The notes under the pieces: model-generated | The model's database searches: none | What the model was told of the DNA's origin: nothing | What the model saw: only the letters and a program-made list of their open reading frames with translations | DNA from: Tenacibaculum sp. 190130A14a | GTDB lineage: Bacteria; Bacteroidota; Bacteroidia; Flavobacteriales; Flavobacteriaceae | Reading direction: 5' to 3' | NCBI RefSeq assembly: GCF_964048965.1 | Contig: NZ_OZ040189.1 | Span: forward strand, 2,046,001 to 2,110,000 | Length of the DNA: 64,000 nucleotides | Program-made: the position numbers and the translations under genes | Shown: positions 8,126 to 17,150 of the stretch, piece after piece | Position numbering within the stretch: position 1 is the stretch's first letter | Layout: each line of letters starts with the position of its first letter

Positions 8126-9181
8126 ATGAGTTTTTTAAATATACTTCTCGTTATTATTAGCAGTGCAGGACTCATTCATGGAGTCACATTCGCTATACAC
8201 CTTATTTTTTTCAAAAAGAAAAAGCTAATAACGAACTATTTATTAGCTTTTATTTTAATTTTTATGGCTTTCAGAATAGGTAAATCTGTAATGCTCAATT
8301 TCGGTGATAATTTAGAACCAATCTTTATTTTTACGGGATTATCTTTTTTATTATTGATTGGTCCTATTTTACGATGGTATGTTGCTGGAATGACTCAGAT
8401 AAATTTTAAGCTTCCTAGTTACTTTTTTTTAGAATTATTGCCATTCCTACTTGTAGTAATTGCCAGTTTTTTTGCACCAGAGGAAGGCTTCAATACTAAT
8501 AAAAAACAAGTGATTTTTATTTTTGGTAGTATTTTAATCTTTATCTATTTGCATTTTGCTTTTTATATATTTCTATCATACAAAACATTAAGGGATAACC
8601 AAAAATTGAATGGGAATAAGACGCTTACAAAAGCTCATAAATCGATACGTAGTTGGCTTCAAATGTTATTGGTAGGATTTATACTAATTTGGATTTCTTA
8701 TTTTTTAAATATAATAGAAGATTCAGTTCCATATATCATTGGTCCTATCATGTATTCTTTGGTAGTATATTATTTAAGTTATAAAGCATTCAAATTGAAG
8801 GTTACTGATTTAAATGGTAATATATTTAAGCCTAATGATGATAGAATTTTGTTTGATAAAATAGTTAGTTTGATTCACAAGGATAAACTTTACTTAGAAA
8901 CTACCTTATCATTAGCTAGTTTAAGTAAACTTATAGGAAAAAGTACACAGAAAACTTCCGAAGTGATTAATCAATATGCTAAGCAAAATTTTAATGATTT
9001 TATTAATTATAAAAGAATACAGGAAGCCAAAGAACTTCTTAAAGATGAAAATAATAAGAACTTTACTATAGCATCTATTGCTTTTGATGTAGGATTTAGT
9101 AGTTTATCTTCATTTAATAGCGCTTTTAAGAAGTTTGAAGAGATAACTCCATCAACTTATAGAAAGAAAGTTTTTTCATAA
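8126..9181 (+). CDS. AraC-family regulator with multi-pass membrane N-terminus
   Basis: 351 residues. The first 225 residues form about seven hydrophobic helices, and the last 100 hold two helix-turn-helix units of AraC type (LSLASLSKLIGKSTQKTSEV, then FTIASIAFDVGFSSLSSFNS) with the typical ending FKKFEEITPSTYRKK. This layout is a common flavobacterial family, presumably sensing at the membrane and binding DNA directly. Being 23 bases after the DJ-1-like gene, it probably controls that gene or responds to the same signal. A similar regulator stands at 14207. Confidence 0.85.
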   Translation: MSFLNILLVIISSAGLIHGVTFAIHLIFFKKKKLITNYLLAFILIFMAFRIGKSVMLNFGDNLEPIFIFTGLSFLLLIGPILRWYVAGMTQINFKLPSYFFLELLPFLLVVIASFFAPEEGFNTNKKQVIFIFGSILIFIYLHFAFYIFLSYKTLRDNQKLNGNKTLTKAHKSIRSWLQMLLVGFILIWISYFLNIIEDSVPYIIGPIMYSLVVYYLSYKAFKLKVTDLNGNIFKPNDDRILFDKIVSLIHKDKLYLETTLSLASLSKLIGKSTQKTSEVINQYAKQNFNDFINYKRIQEAKELLKDENNKNFTIASIAFDVGFSSLSSFNSAFKKFEEITPSTYRKKVFS

Positions 9182-9325
9182 GAAAACAGTAAATACTCTT
9201 ATTTTCTGTCCTTAAGTTTTATCAAAATTTACTTCAATATCTTAAAAAACTAAAATTTAGTTTACTTTAATTGTCATATTTTAAAACTTGCTGTCACTAA
9301 AGTAGTAGAAAGAAGCAATTACAAT

Positions 9326-9832
9326 ATGCAAAATCAACCAAATCAAACTTTTGAAGAGCTTATTGAAATAAATAAAGGAAAGATTTATAGAATCTGTAAA
9401 ATCTATGCAGTAAACCCTATAGAGCCAGAAGATTTATTTCAAGAAGTAGTTTATCAAATATGGAAATCATTTACCAACTTTAAAGGAAAATCTAGTATAA
9501 ATACTTGGATTTATAAGGTTGCATTGAATGTTTGTATGCGTTCAAGAGAAAGGCTTAAGAGAAGAAACGATAAAACCGTTAGGCTAGATTCAATTCAATT
9601 TGTAACAAAACAAAATACAACTAACCCAGATCAGGATGAAAAGTACAAAGCCTTACAAAGTTGTATATCATTATTAAAACCAGTAGATAAATCGATCATA
9701 ATACTTTCTTTAGAAGGTTTGCCTTATAAAGAAATTGCAAAGGTAACCGAACTATCAGAGAATCATATAGCAGTTAAAATGAAACGGATACGAAAACAGC
9801 TACTGAATTGTATAACTTCTAAAATAAAATAA
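9326..9832 (+). CDS. ECF-type RNA polymerase sigma factor
   Basis: 168 residues with region 2 (PEDLFQEVVYQIWKSFTNFKG, followed by the WIYKVALN motif) and region 4 (LEGLPYKEIAKVTELSENHI). It is not followed by a FecR gene. The next gene, one base downstream, is a small charged repeat protein that takes the place where an anti-sigma factor is often found, and then comes a secreted hydrolase. The three probably form one operon. Confidence 0.88.
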   Translation: MQNQPNQTFEELIEINKGKIYRICKIYAVNPIEPEDLFQEVVYQIWKSFTNFKGKSSINTWIYKVALNVCMRSRERLKRRNDKTVRLDSIQFVTKQNTTNPDQDEKYKALQSCISLLKPVDKSIIILSLEGLPYKEIAKVTELSENHIAVKMKRIRKQLLNCITSKIK

Positions 9833-9833
9833 G

Positions 9834-10178
9834 ATGGAGCAAAGAGAACAACAAGAAGTTTGGGAAGACATTAAAAATATTTGGAATACTTCTGCCGATT
9901 CAAAAGAAATAAATATTCTAATGTCTGAATTGGTGATTGAATTAAAGAGTAAAACAAGTGAGTTTGAAAGAAACTCTATAAAAAAAGATGTAACATTTAT
10001 GAAAGGAGCAGTAAGTGATTTTGAAAAGAAATCTATTCAAAGAGATTTAGCTATTTTGAAAAAAGGAATGGCTGAATTTGAAAAGAATATTGTACAACGT
10101 GGTGTATATCTTTTTAAGAATTTGGTCAAAGTATTTTTAAAAAGATTTAAAGGAACAAATAAGGACAACAAAAACTAA
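9834..10178 (+). CDS. Small charged protein with three 19-residue repeats, function unknown
   Basis: 114 residues, no signal peptide or membrane helix. Residues 42-60, 61-79 and 80-98 are three tandem copies of a 19-residue unit with the pattern [SA][ED]FE[RK]-x-[SI]-[IV]-x-[KR], each ending in a hydrophobic stretch (VTFMKGAV, LAILKKGM, VYLFKNLV). The repeats are amphipathic and would form a helical or coiled-coil rod. The N-terminus (EVWEDIKNIW) looks like that of small proteins encoded next to flavobacterial ECF sigma factors. It starts one base after the sigma gene, so a role in controlling that sigma factor is a reasonable guess, but no anti-sigma domain is recognisable. Confidence 0.7.
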   Translation: MEQREQQEVWEDIKNIWNTSADSKEINILMSELVIELKSKTSEFERNSIKKDVTFMKGAVSDFEKKSIQRDLAILKKGMAEFEKNIVQRGVYLFKNLVKVFLKRFKGTNKDNKN

Positions 10179-10190
10179 AACTTCCTTTTT

Positions 10191-11939
10191 ATGATACGTA
10201 TTGTTTTAATCTTAAACTTACTTTTCTTTTCATGTGTTTGTAACTCACAATCTTTGGTAGATAGAAAAGAATTGTATAAAAAAATAGATAAATATTTAAC
10301 CAAAGGAACGGAGAATGGATTTTCTGGAGCAGTTTTAGTAGCTCAAGAAGGAAACATAATTTTAAACAAGGGGTATGGGTTAGCTAATAAGGAATTAGAT
10401 CTTTTGAATAGCCCTCAAACGATTTTTTCAACAGGCTCTGTAACGAAGCAGTTTACAGCAACAGCGATTCTAAAATTAGTAGCGCTTGGTAAACTGAAAT
10501 TAAATGATTCTTTGCAATTATTTTTTAAGGAATTACCAAAAGACAAAGAGAATATTACGATACACCAATTATTAACGCATTCGGCTGGATTTTTAGATGT
10601 AATAGGAAACGGTGATTTTGATCATATACCAACCTCTGAATTTTTTAAACAGCTGTTTGATACTGAACTGAGGTATACTCCAGGAACCAAGCACCAATAT
10701 TCTAATGCTAGTTATAGTATTTTAGCTAGAATAATTGAAATTGTTTCTGAATTGCCCTATGAGCATTTTTTACAAGAATATCTGTTTAAACCAGCAGGTA
10801 TGCTGCAAACCGGATATCTGATTCCTGCATGGAAATCTGCTAATTTAGCTCAAGGTTATCATAAAGGAATTACATATTGGAGGTCCATGGTTACACGTTT
10901 TAAGGAAGACGGAAAAGTATCTTGGGTTTTGAAGGGAAATGGAGGTATTCAATCTACGCAAGAAGATATGTTTAAATGGTACAAAGCCTTAAAATCAAAT
11001 AAAATTCTTGATGTTAAACATACAAAACTTTTAATAACTCCTTATATACAAGAACAGGAGGGAAGTGATGAAAGTCACTATGCTTATGGCTGGGCGATTT
11101 TTAAATCAAAAAGGAACACAAAAATGATTACGCACAATGGATCCAATGGTATTTTCTTTCATGAGTTTATGTGGTTACCCAAGGAAGACGTTGTGATTAT
11201 ATTTTCTACTAATGCATATAGCCGAGAGGTAGAAATACTTTGGAAACTAAAAGAAATGCTTTTTAATAAGAGCTATACACCAAAACCAATACAAAATAGT
11301 CCATATACATTGGTAATGAAATTTATAAAAAGTAATAGTCCTAAACAAATTAAAGAACTGTTGACTCTCATAAGAGATGAATTTGGTACTCGTTTTAACA
11401 ATGTTAATGTTTTGAACAAGATAGGGTATACGTTGTTAGCTGGAGAGCAGTATCGCGATTGGGTGGTGCCCTTATTTGAAATGAACACCCAAATGTTTCC
11501 TAAGAATGCCAATATTTGGGACTCTTTGGGAGATGGTTATACAGCAATGAGGGATACAGAGAATGCAATAAAAGCATATCAAAAAGCACTAGAAATTGAT
11601 CCAACAATTTCAAGTTCCATAGAATCATTAGGAAAATTGGGCATAAATGTAAAGCAACAGACAAAGAGTCCAATTAAAATATCAAATATCATAATGGAGA
11701 GTTATTTAGGCATTTATCAATTATCTTCAGGACATTCTATAAATATTACAAGAAAAGAAGATAGTTTATTTATTGAGTTTCCAGGAAGAACAGCCATGAA
11801 GTTATCTCCAATAGTATCGAATAAGTTTAGTATTGGTAATAGAAATGCTACTTTGACTTTTAATAAAAATGAAACTGAAAAGATTATAAGCTTTACAATT
11901 AATGAAGGAGGAGAGGAAATGATTGCTTCAAAGAAATAA
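10191..11939 (+). CDS. Secreted beta-lactamase-like serine hydrolase with C-terminal TPR
   Basis: 582 residues. A signal peptide (1-20) leads to a class C beta-lactamase/DD-peptidase domain with SVTK at 83-86 (SxxK nucleophile and base), YSN at 170-172 and HNG at 315-317, the three expected active-site motifs. A TPR-like helix pair (about 437-471, NIWDSLGDGYTAMRDTENAI) follows, then a short beta-rich C-terminal domain. It belongs to the broad esterase/peptidase side of the family and is not obviously a resistance enzyme. It lies 12 bases after the small repeat protein, in the sigma-factor operon. Confidence 0.85.
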   Translation: MIRIVLILNLLFFSCVCNSQSLVDRKELYKKIDKYLTKGTENGFSGAVLVAQEGNIILNKGYGLANKELDLLNSPQTIFSTGSVTKQFTATAILKLVALGKLKLNDSLQLFFKELPKDKENITIHQLLTHSAGFLDVIGNGDFDHIPTSEFFKQLFDTELRYTPGTKHQYSNASYSILARIIEIVSELPYEHFLQEYLFKPAGMLQTGYLIPAWKSANLAQGYHKGITYWRSMVTRFKEDGKVSWVLKGNGGIQSTQEDMFKWYKALKSNKILDVKHTKLLITPYIQEQEGSDESHYAYGWAIFKSKRNTKMITHNGSNGIFFHEFMWLPKEDVVIIFSTNAYSREVEILWKLKEMLFNKSYTPKPIQNSPYTLVMKFIKSNSPKQIKELLTLIRDEFGTRFNNVNVLNKIGYTLLAGEQYRDWVVPLFEMNTQMFPKNANIWDSLGDGYTAMRDTENAIKAYQKALEIDPTISSSIESLGKLGINVKQQTKSPIKISNIIMESYLGIYQLSSGHSINITRKEDSLFIEFPGRTAMKLSPIVSNKFSIGNRNATLTFNKNETEKIISFTINEGGEEMIASKK

Positions 11940-11977
11940 TGAGTTAAAATAAAGTACATTTGTTGTAAAAAAAATTA

Positions 11978-12979
11978 TTGGACTCATTAACACAAATTGT
12001 TTTAGGAGCCTCAGTTGGTGAAGCTGTTTTGGGGAAAAGAGCAGGAAATAAAGCTATGCTGTATGGTGCTATTGCTGGAACAATTCCTGATTTAGATGTT
12101 ATTTTTGGTAAACTAACAGATACGGTTACAGCTATAGAATGGCATAGAGGTATAAGTCACTCTTTAGTGTTTTGTTTGTTTATGGCTCCATTATTGGGTT
12201 GGTTGGTACATAAATTAGAGCGGAGATTAGATATTGAGTGGAAGGCATGGAGTACATTGTTTTTTTGGAGTCTGGTTACACACCCTTTGTTAGATATGTT
12301 TACTTCTTGGGGTACGCAGTTTTTATGGCCTATTCAAACAAGAATTGCTTTCAATTCCATTTTTGTCATAGATCCAATGTATACGTTACCTTTCTTAATT
12401 TGTCTATTATCTGTCTTATTTTTTAAAAGGAATTCTAAAACAAGAAGACGTCTCAATTTTGTTGGATTATTTGTTTCTTCAACTTATTTAATTATTACGC
12501 TCCTTATCAAGTCCGTTGTTAACCTGAAATTTGAAAAAGCACTAGAAAAACAAGGGGTAGCGTATACTGAAATAAGTTCGCGTCCTTCTGCACTAAATAT
12601 TATATTATGGAATGCAAATATTGATACTCCAGAGTATTATCTAATGGGAGAATATTCCTTTTTTGATACACAGCCTATTAGTTTTGAAAAATTTCCGAAG
12701 AAACGGGGAGTAACGTCAGAATTAGAGGTTTTTCCTAAAGTACAGCGATTAATAGGTATTAGTCAAGGATGGTACATTATTGAAGAAAAAGAGGACAAGT
12801 GGTATTTTAATGATTTACGGTTTGGTTTGATACCGAGGAAAGGCGGTAGCTCATTTTTTGTGTTTTCCTATCTCTTAGAATATAAAAATGGAGAGATTCA
12901 TGTAAGTGAAGTTCCTAAAACTGATCGTGATGCTAAATTTTTAATGCAAAGATTGTGGAAAAGGATAAAAGGGAATTAG
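11978..12979 (+). CDS. YdjM-like membrane metal-dependent hydrolase (DUF457)
   Basis: 333 residues. The opening MDSLTQIVLGASVGEAVLGK is the hallmark of this family and starts exactly at a TTG codon, so the TTG start is taken as real. Conserved His/Asp motifs include WHRGISHS and THPLLDMFTSWG, which probably bind metal. Membrane helices lie at about 58-76, 90-105, 130-147 and 160-180; the C-terminal 130 residues are soluble. E. coli YdjM is LexA-regulated and of unknown reaction. A possible -7 element TACATTTG is at 11955-11962. Confidence 0.8.
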   Translation: MDSLTQIVLGASVGEAVLGKRAGNKAMLYGAIAGTIPDLDVIFGKLTDTVTAIEWHRGISHSLVFCLFMAPLLGWLVHKLERRLDIEWKAWSTLFFWSLVTHPLLDMFTSWGTQFLWPIQTRIAFNSIFVIDPMYTLPFLICLLSVLFFKRNSKTRRRLNFVGLFVSSTYLIITLLIKSVVNLKFEKALEKQGVAYTEISSRPSALNIILWNANIDTPEYYLMGEYSFFDTQPISFEKFPKKRGVTSELEVFPKVQRLIGISQGWYIIEEKEDKWYFNDLRFGLIPRKGGSSFFVFSYLLEYKNGEIHVSEVPKTDRDAKFLMQRLWKRIKGN

Positions 12980-13028
12980 CAATTATTATTAAAACATTCT
13001 ATATTTTCGTATAAATCTATTGTTTCTA

Positions 13029-14156
13029 ATGTCAAAATTACCCAATACTACGACAAGTATATTTTCAGTAATGTCTCAGTTAGCGAATGAGCATAATGCA
13101 ATTAACCTATCTCAAGGATTTCCTAACTTTTCTGTAGATAAACGGTTATTACAAATTTCTGAACGATTGTTAGTTGAAAATATTCATCAATATACTCCAA
13201 TGATTGGATTACCGAGCTTATTGGAAAAGATAGCCGTATTAACAGAAAAACATTATAAGAGAAAACTAGATACAAATACAGAATTATTGGTTACATCAGG
13301 TGCAACACAAGGAATTTATACAGCCATAAATGCTTTGATAGGCAATGGAGATGAAGTATTGATATTAGATCCCAGCTATGATAGCTATGAGCCTTCAGTA
13401 TTGGTTGCGGGAGGCACACCAGTAAGAATAGCACTGAATGATGATTATTCTCCAAATTTTAATCGAATAGAAGAAACAATTACATCAAAAACTAAGTTAT
13501 TAATCATTAATAACCCTCATAATCCAACAGGTAAAATTTGGAGTGAGCAGGACATGGAAGCATTGGAAGTTATTTTAGATAAATATCCACAAGTAATATT
13601 ACTTAGTGATGAAGTTTATGAATACATTTCTTTTAAACATGCTCATATTTCAATAAATACGCGTCCTAAGCTTATTCATAAAACCGTTATAGCAAGTTCT
13701 TTTGGGAAATCATTACATGTAACTGGGTGGAAAGTTGGTTATTTAGTAGCTCCAGAAATTTTGATGAAAGAAATTAAAAAAGTGCATCAGTTTCTTGTTT
13801 TTAGCGTAAATAGTACCGCACAGCATATTATTTCTCAGTATTTAGATGTAGTAGATTTTAATGAGGTTGCTACTATGTATAATCAAAAAAGGAATTTGTT
13901 CCAAAAGGCACTAAAAGAAAGTCGTTTTGAAGTATTACCTTCAGAAGGTACTTATTTTCAAGTAGTCAATTACAAAGATATTAGTGAGAAAAGTGATATC
14001 GAATTTGCAAAAGAATTAACCATAAAGCATGGAGTAGCAGCTATTCCCATTTCTGTATTTTATAGAGATGCTACAGATAAAAAAATGCTACGATTTTGTT
14101 TTGCTAAAACAGATGAAACTTTATTATCGGCAGTTGATAGACTTATTAGTATCTAA
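13029..14156 (+). CDS. PLP-dependent aminotransferase, class I (methionine/kynurenine type)
   Basis: 375 residues from the ATG at 13029; an in-frame TTG at 13020 is less likely. The N-terminus (INLSQGFPNF) and the PLP lysine motif SSFGKSLHVTGWKVGY are those of YbdL-like methionine aminotransferases and kynurenine-oxoglutarate transaminases. NNPHNPTGKIW, the pocket Asn motif, is also present. It would move the amino group from methionine, kynurenine or a similar amino acid to a 2-oxo acid in the cytoplasm. It stands alone, between the hydrolase and a regulator. Confidence 0.88.
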   Translation: MSKLPNTTTSIFSVMSQLANEHNAINLSQGFPNFSVDKRLLQISERLLVENIHQYTPMIGLPSLLEKIAVLTEKHYKRKLDTNTELLVTSGATQGIYTAINALIGNGDEVLILDPSYDSYEPSVLVAGGTPVRIALNDDYSPNFNRIEETITSKTKLLIINNPHNPTGKIWSEQDMEALEVILDKYPQVILLSDEVYEYISFKHAHISINTRPKLIHKTVIASSFGKSLHVTGWKVGYLVAPEILMKEIKKVHQFLVFSVNSTAQHIISQYLDVVDFNEVATMYNQKRNLFQKALKESRFEVLPSEGTYFQVVNYKDISEKSDIEFAKELTIKHGVAAIPISVFYRDATDKKMLRFCFAKTDETLLSAVDRLISI

Positions 14157-14206
14157 AGATTAAAATTAATTTTATATTTTTCATTTTAATTATTTAACGT
14201 TATTTC

Positions 14207-15226
14207 ATGTTAAAAACCATACAGATTGTAGCATTGATACAAGGACTATTTTTATTAACTGTGCTTTTTATTAAAAAAGACATGTATAAACGTCTTAATT
14301 TTTGGCTGCTATTTGTAACTATTCTGTCATTGTTATTGCATATTGTTGGAGATGATGATTTCAACTTGTTTCAAACTGACGCTAATTGGTATGTCTTTCA
14401 CTCACCATTAGTGGTTACACTGTTCTTTTTGTTGATAAAGTATCATAACACAGATGAAACAAATTTTAAAAGGAAAGACTTCTTATACTTTTTACCCTAT
14501 ATGGTTTTTGTGCTGTTGCAGGCCATGGAGAACCTTCCTAATGTAAATGAAACTTTCCCGTTTTTAATAGCTGAAGGTATTATTGGGGTTATCATGATGT
14601 ACTTTCTTGGATCTATCATACAAGATATTCTTAAAAAGAAAAAAGATCAATGGATGTTGATTTTTATTGTGCCATATAGTATTGCATATGTTATAGACTC
14701 TTTTTCTTACTTTTTTACTGGAGAACATGATGCCATTCCCTTTTTAGAAAGTTATGGAGTTATAGGTATATCTGCATTATTGTTATATGTTATATTGTTT
14801 AAATTAGTAGTTACTCCTAAAGAAATTCTTCCTAAAGGAGAACTAAAAGAGTACAAAACTTCGAGCTTAAAAAAAGCTAATATTGAAGCCTATAAAATTG
14901 ATTTCTTGAGGTTAATGGAAGAAGAAAAGCTGTTTAAAGACCCAAGTTTAACCGTAAATCAGGTAGCAAAAAGGATGAATATTCCTAGGCAACACCTTTC
15001 GGAAGTATTGAATGTACATATGAAAACTGGATTTCAAGATTTTATAAATAAAAAGAGATTGGAAGAGTTTGTAAAATATCTTAAGGACGATACATTTAAT
15101 AATTATACAATACTAGGAATAGCTACTGAAGTAGGTTTTAAGTCGAAATCCTCATTTAATACTGCTTTTAAAAAGCACTATGGAATGACTCCAACTGAGT
15201 TTAAAAAGAATATGATAAATCAATAG
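14207..15226 (+). CDS. AraC-family regulator with multi-pass membrane N-terminus
   Basis: 339 residues. About 210 hydrophobic N-terminal residues form roughly six or seven helices, followed by the AraC DNA-binding domain (LTVNQVAKRMNIPRQHLSEV, YTILGIATEVGFKSKSSFNT, ending KKHYGMTPTEFKKN). It is the same architecture as the regulator at 8126 but clearly diverged in sequence. The 268 bases after it hold no gene and a short TCCTTT/AAAGGA palindrome near 15310. Confidence 0.85.
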   Translation: MLKTIQIVALIQGLFLLTVLFIKKDMYKRLNFWLLFVTILSLLLHIVGDDDFNLFQTDANWYVFHSPLVVTLFFLLIKYHNTDETNFKRKDFLYFLPYMVFVLLQAMENLPNVNETFPFLIAEGIIGVIMMYFLGSIIQDILKKKKDQWMLIFIVPYSIAYVIDSFSYFFTGEHDAIPFLESYGVIGISALLLYVILFKLVVTPKEILPKGELKEYKTSSLKKANIEAYKIDFLRLMEEEKLFKDPSLTVNQVAKRMNIPRQHLSEVLNVHMKTGFQDFINKKRLEEFVKYLKDDTFNNYTILGIATEVGFKSKSSFNTAFKKHYGMTPTEFKKNMINQ

Positions 15227-15494
15227 ATTGTACTTTACAAAAGTTAAATTAAATTTTCATTGTATAACATAAGAGTACTAAAAACGTATTTAATACTTTT
15301 TTACAATCCTTTATAAAAGGAAGAATAACGCTTTTCACCTCCTTATTTATCTGCGTTTTTAAGAGAAATGGGTTTACAATACGCTTAACGAACCTATATA
15401 AATTTGATACATATCTTCTAGTAATTAGTTTTACTCAATAATTGATTAAAAAGAGCGATTGAACTCTTTAAAAAATCGAGAATAAAACTTATGT

Positions 15495-16064
15495 ATGAGA
15501 AGATATAATAAAATGATGTTTCTAATATCATTATTACTACATACCATAACAAGTAGTTTCGCGCAGGTTTCGACTTTAAGTTCTACTCAAAGAAATCATA
15601 AAATTATGGGAGATATTTTAGTTGGAGCAATGCCAGCTTTGTCTTTAGGATCTGCACTTATATGGAATGAAAATTCAAACGAAACGCTAGAGTTCTCAAA
15701 ATCATTACTTGGAACTATTGGATTAACGTATGGATTAAAACTTATAATAGCTAAAGAACGTCCGAATGGTGAAAGTCAGAATAGTTTTCCATCCAGACAT
15801 ACATCTATTGCATTTGTTAGTGCAGCATCCATTCAAAAAAGATATGGTTGGAAGTTAGGAATCCCTGCGTATTTATTAGCAAGCTATGTTGGATACTCTC
15901 GTATAAAGTCTAAAAAACATGATGAATGGGATGTGCTTGGGGGTGCAGCTATAGGTATTGGCATGAATTACATTTTTCCTCAAAGTAAGCATAACAAAGG
16001 ATTCAGGTTTTCCCCTGGACTCATTGAAAACATGCCCACTATTGGGTTCAGATATCGATTTTAA
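15495..16064 (+). CDS. PAP2-family phosphatase, exported
   Basis: 189 residues with a signal sequence (about 1-24, ending SSFAQ). The three PAP2 active-site motifs are present: KERPNG, PSRHTS and SRIKSKKHDEWDV, where the two His and the Arg form the phosphatase site. It is short for the family, with fewer hydrophobic helices than lipid phosphatases such as PgpB, so it may act on a small phospho-ester or undecaprenyl diphosphate in the periplasm. An overlapping ATG at 15491 is out of frame. Confidence 0.85.
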   Translation: MRRYNKMMFLISLLLHTITSSFAQVSTLSSTQRNHKIMGDILVGAMPALSLGSALIWNENSNETLEFSKSLLGTIGLTYGLKLIIAKERPNGESQNSFPSRHTSIAFVSAASIQKRYGWKLGIPAYLLASYVGYSRIKSKKHDEWDVLGGAAIGIGMNYIFPQSKHNKGFRFSPGLIENMPTIGFRYRF

Positions 16065-16185
16065 AGAGAATTAACCATTATGCAACGGTTTGATAAAGAA
16101 CAATCTGAAGCTTGATCTAATTATAGCGTTAATTTTAAAACTCAAATAGATCAAATTTAAATTTAGAAAACAAAATATACTAATA

Positions 16186-16761
16186 ATGAAAGGTTTAAAA
16201 GAAATAGCAACATGGAAAACAATAATATTTCTGTTTATTATAGATTCACTATTTACATTTCATGTTTTTAAAATAAAGAATGAAATATACAAGCTTTTAG
16301 GGGGCAAGGTAGTTTTTTTAGAAGAGAAATTCTCTTATGACTATTTTGACGTCTTAAAACAGTTTAAAATGTTGGGAAATGAAGGAATGTATATGTATTC
16401 TAAAGTTTTTTCAGGAGTATATACAATCTATCCTTTTATACATGGAGTACTTTATTTCTTATTATTAGTAATGCTTCTTAAAAAACTGTTTCCAAAAAAC
16501 ATACAAATTAGTTATTGGATAGTTATTCCAGTAGTTATTTTTCATTCCTTAGAAAACTTCTTGTTACTAAATTTATTACAAAGTCATCTAAATATATCTA
16601 CAATTCAAGTATTTATATCATCATTAGTAACACAATTAAAATGGATAGGTACTATGATTATGTTTTTAACTACAACTGTCTTGTTTACTTTATTCTTAAT
16701 ACGCACGTATGCAAAAAATAGAGAAATAAACTTTTTAAGAATTTTGGAAATCAAAAGGTAG
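16186..16761 (+). CDS. Multi-pass membrane protein, function unknown
   Basis: 191 residues with about four membrane helices: 13-28 (IIFLFIIDSLFTFHVF), 88-104, 111-133 and 150-173 (with MIMFLTTTVLFTLFLI). No motif or family is recognised. Codon use matches the neighbours. It is a single gene between the PAP2 phosphatase and a hairpin at 16820. Confidence 0.55.
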   Translation: MKGLKEIATWKTIIFLFIIDSLFTFHVFKIKNEIYKLLGGKVVFLEEKFSYDYFDVLKQFKMLGNEGMYMYSKVFSGVYTIYPFIHGVLYFLLLVMLLKKLFPKNIQISYWIVIPVVIFHSLENFLLLNLLQSHLNISTIQVFISSLVTQLKWIGTMIMFLTTTVLFTLFLIRTYAKNREINFLRILEIKR

Positions 16762-16819
16762 CCCCCTAGATTAGGCATAGAATAGTATTAGCAGTTTATG
16801 AAGTGTAGTATTATACTAT

Positions 16820-16852
16820 AAAACATTACAGAACACGATTGTGTAATGTTTT
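16820..16852 (+). terminator. Hairpin, probable terminator
   Basis: Perfect 11-base arms AAAACATTACA (16820-16830) and TGTAATGTTTT (16842-16852) with an 11-base loop. The T tract is interrupted (GATTTTG). It lies 59 bases after the membrane-protein gene. Confidence 0.55.
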
Positions 16853-16984
16853 GATTTTGAGTCATTAAGATTTGGAGGTAGTTATTTAGCTAAGAATATT
16901 TGGGAAATTTAACTTGTTGTAAAATAACTTAAGTCTTTGATAATCATTTGTTTGAAAATGTTTTTTGCAATTTTTGCAGAATGT

Positions 16985-17098
16985 TTTGTTTGCTCATTAC
17001 CAATATTTTATGTAATTTACCTGCAATTAGTTTTAGTCCTGGGGGGCTGAGCGAATTAATCCTAGTGCAGGTTCATAGTAGCCTGTGCTTCTTTTTTT
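16985..17098 (+). ncRNA. Candidate small RNA ending in an intrinsic terminator, in a gene-free stretch
   Basis: Bases 16762-17150 hold no convincing protein gene. Inside them, 17064-17071 and 17082-17089 (AGTGCAGG and CCTGTGCT, two G-U pairs) form a hairpin followed by a T tract, which is a + strand terminator although no + strand gene precedes it closely. A second, competing helix pairs ACCTGCA (17019-17025) with TGCAGGT (17066-17072) and encloses a local GC-rich patch including GGGGGGCTGAGCG. This is what a free-standing RNA would look like. The 5' end is a guess, and no promoter of good quality is visible. It matches no RNA family that I can name. Confidence 0.4.
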
Positions 17099-17150
17099 AT
17101 CCCAATTCTAGTTTAAACTTAAATTTGTCCATTACACAGTAAACAAATTT

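Noticed and set aside
10191-11939. Acquired beta-lactamase
   Set aside because: Active-site motifs are present but the TPR and C-terminal domain and the sigma-factor operon context fit the broad esterase/peptidase side of the family.
16948-17142. Frame of 64 codons in the gene-free stretch near 17 kb
   Set aside because: Composition is Phe/Cys/Ser-rich and unlike a protein, and it runs through the terminator hairpin; the sequence is better read as RNA.
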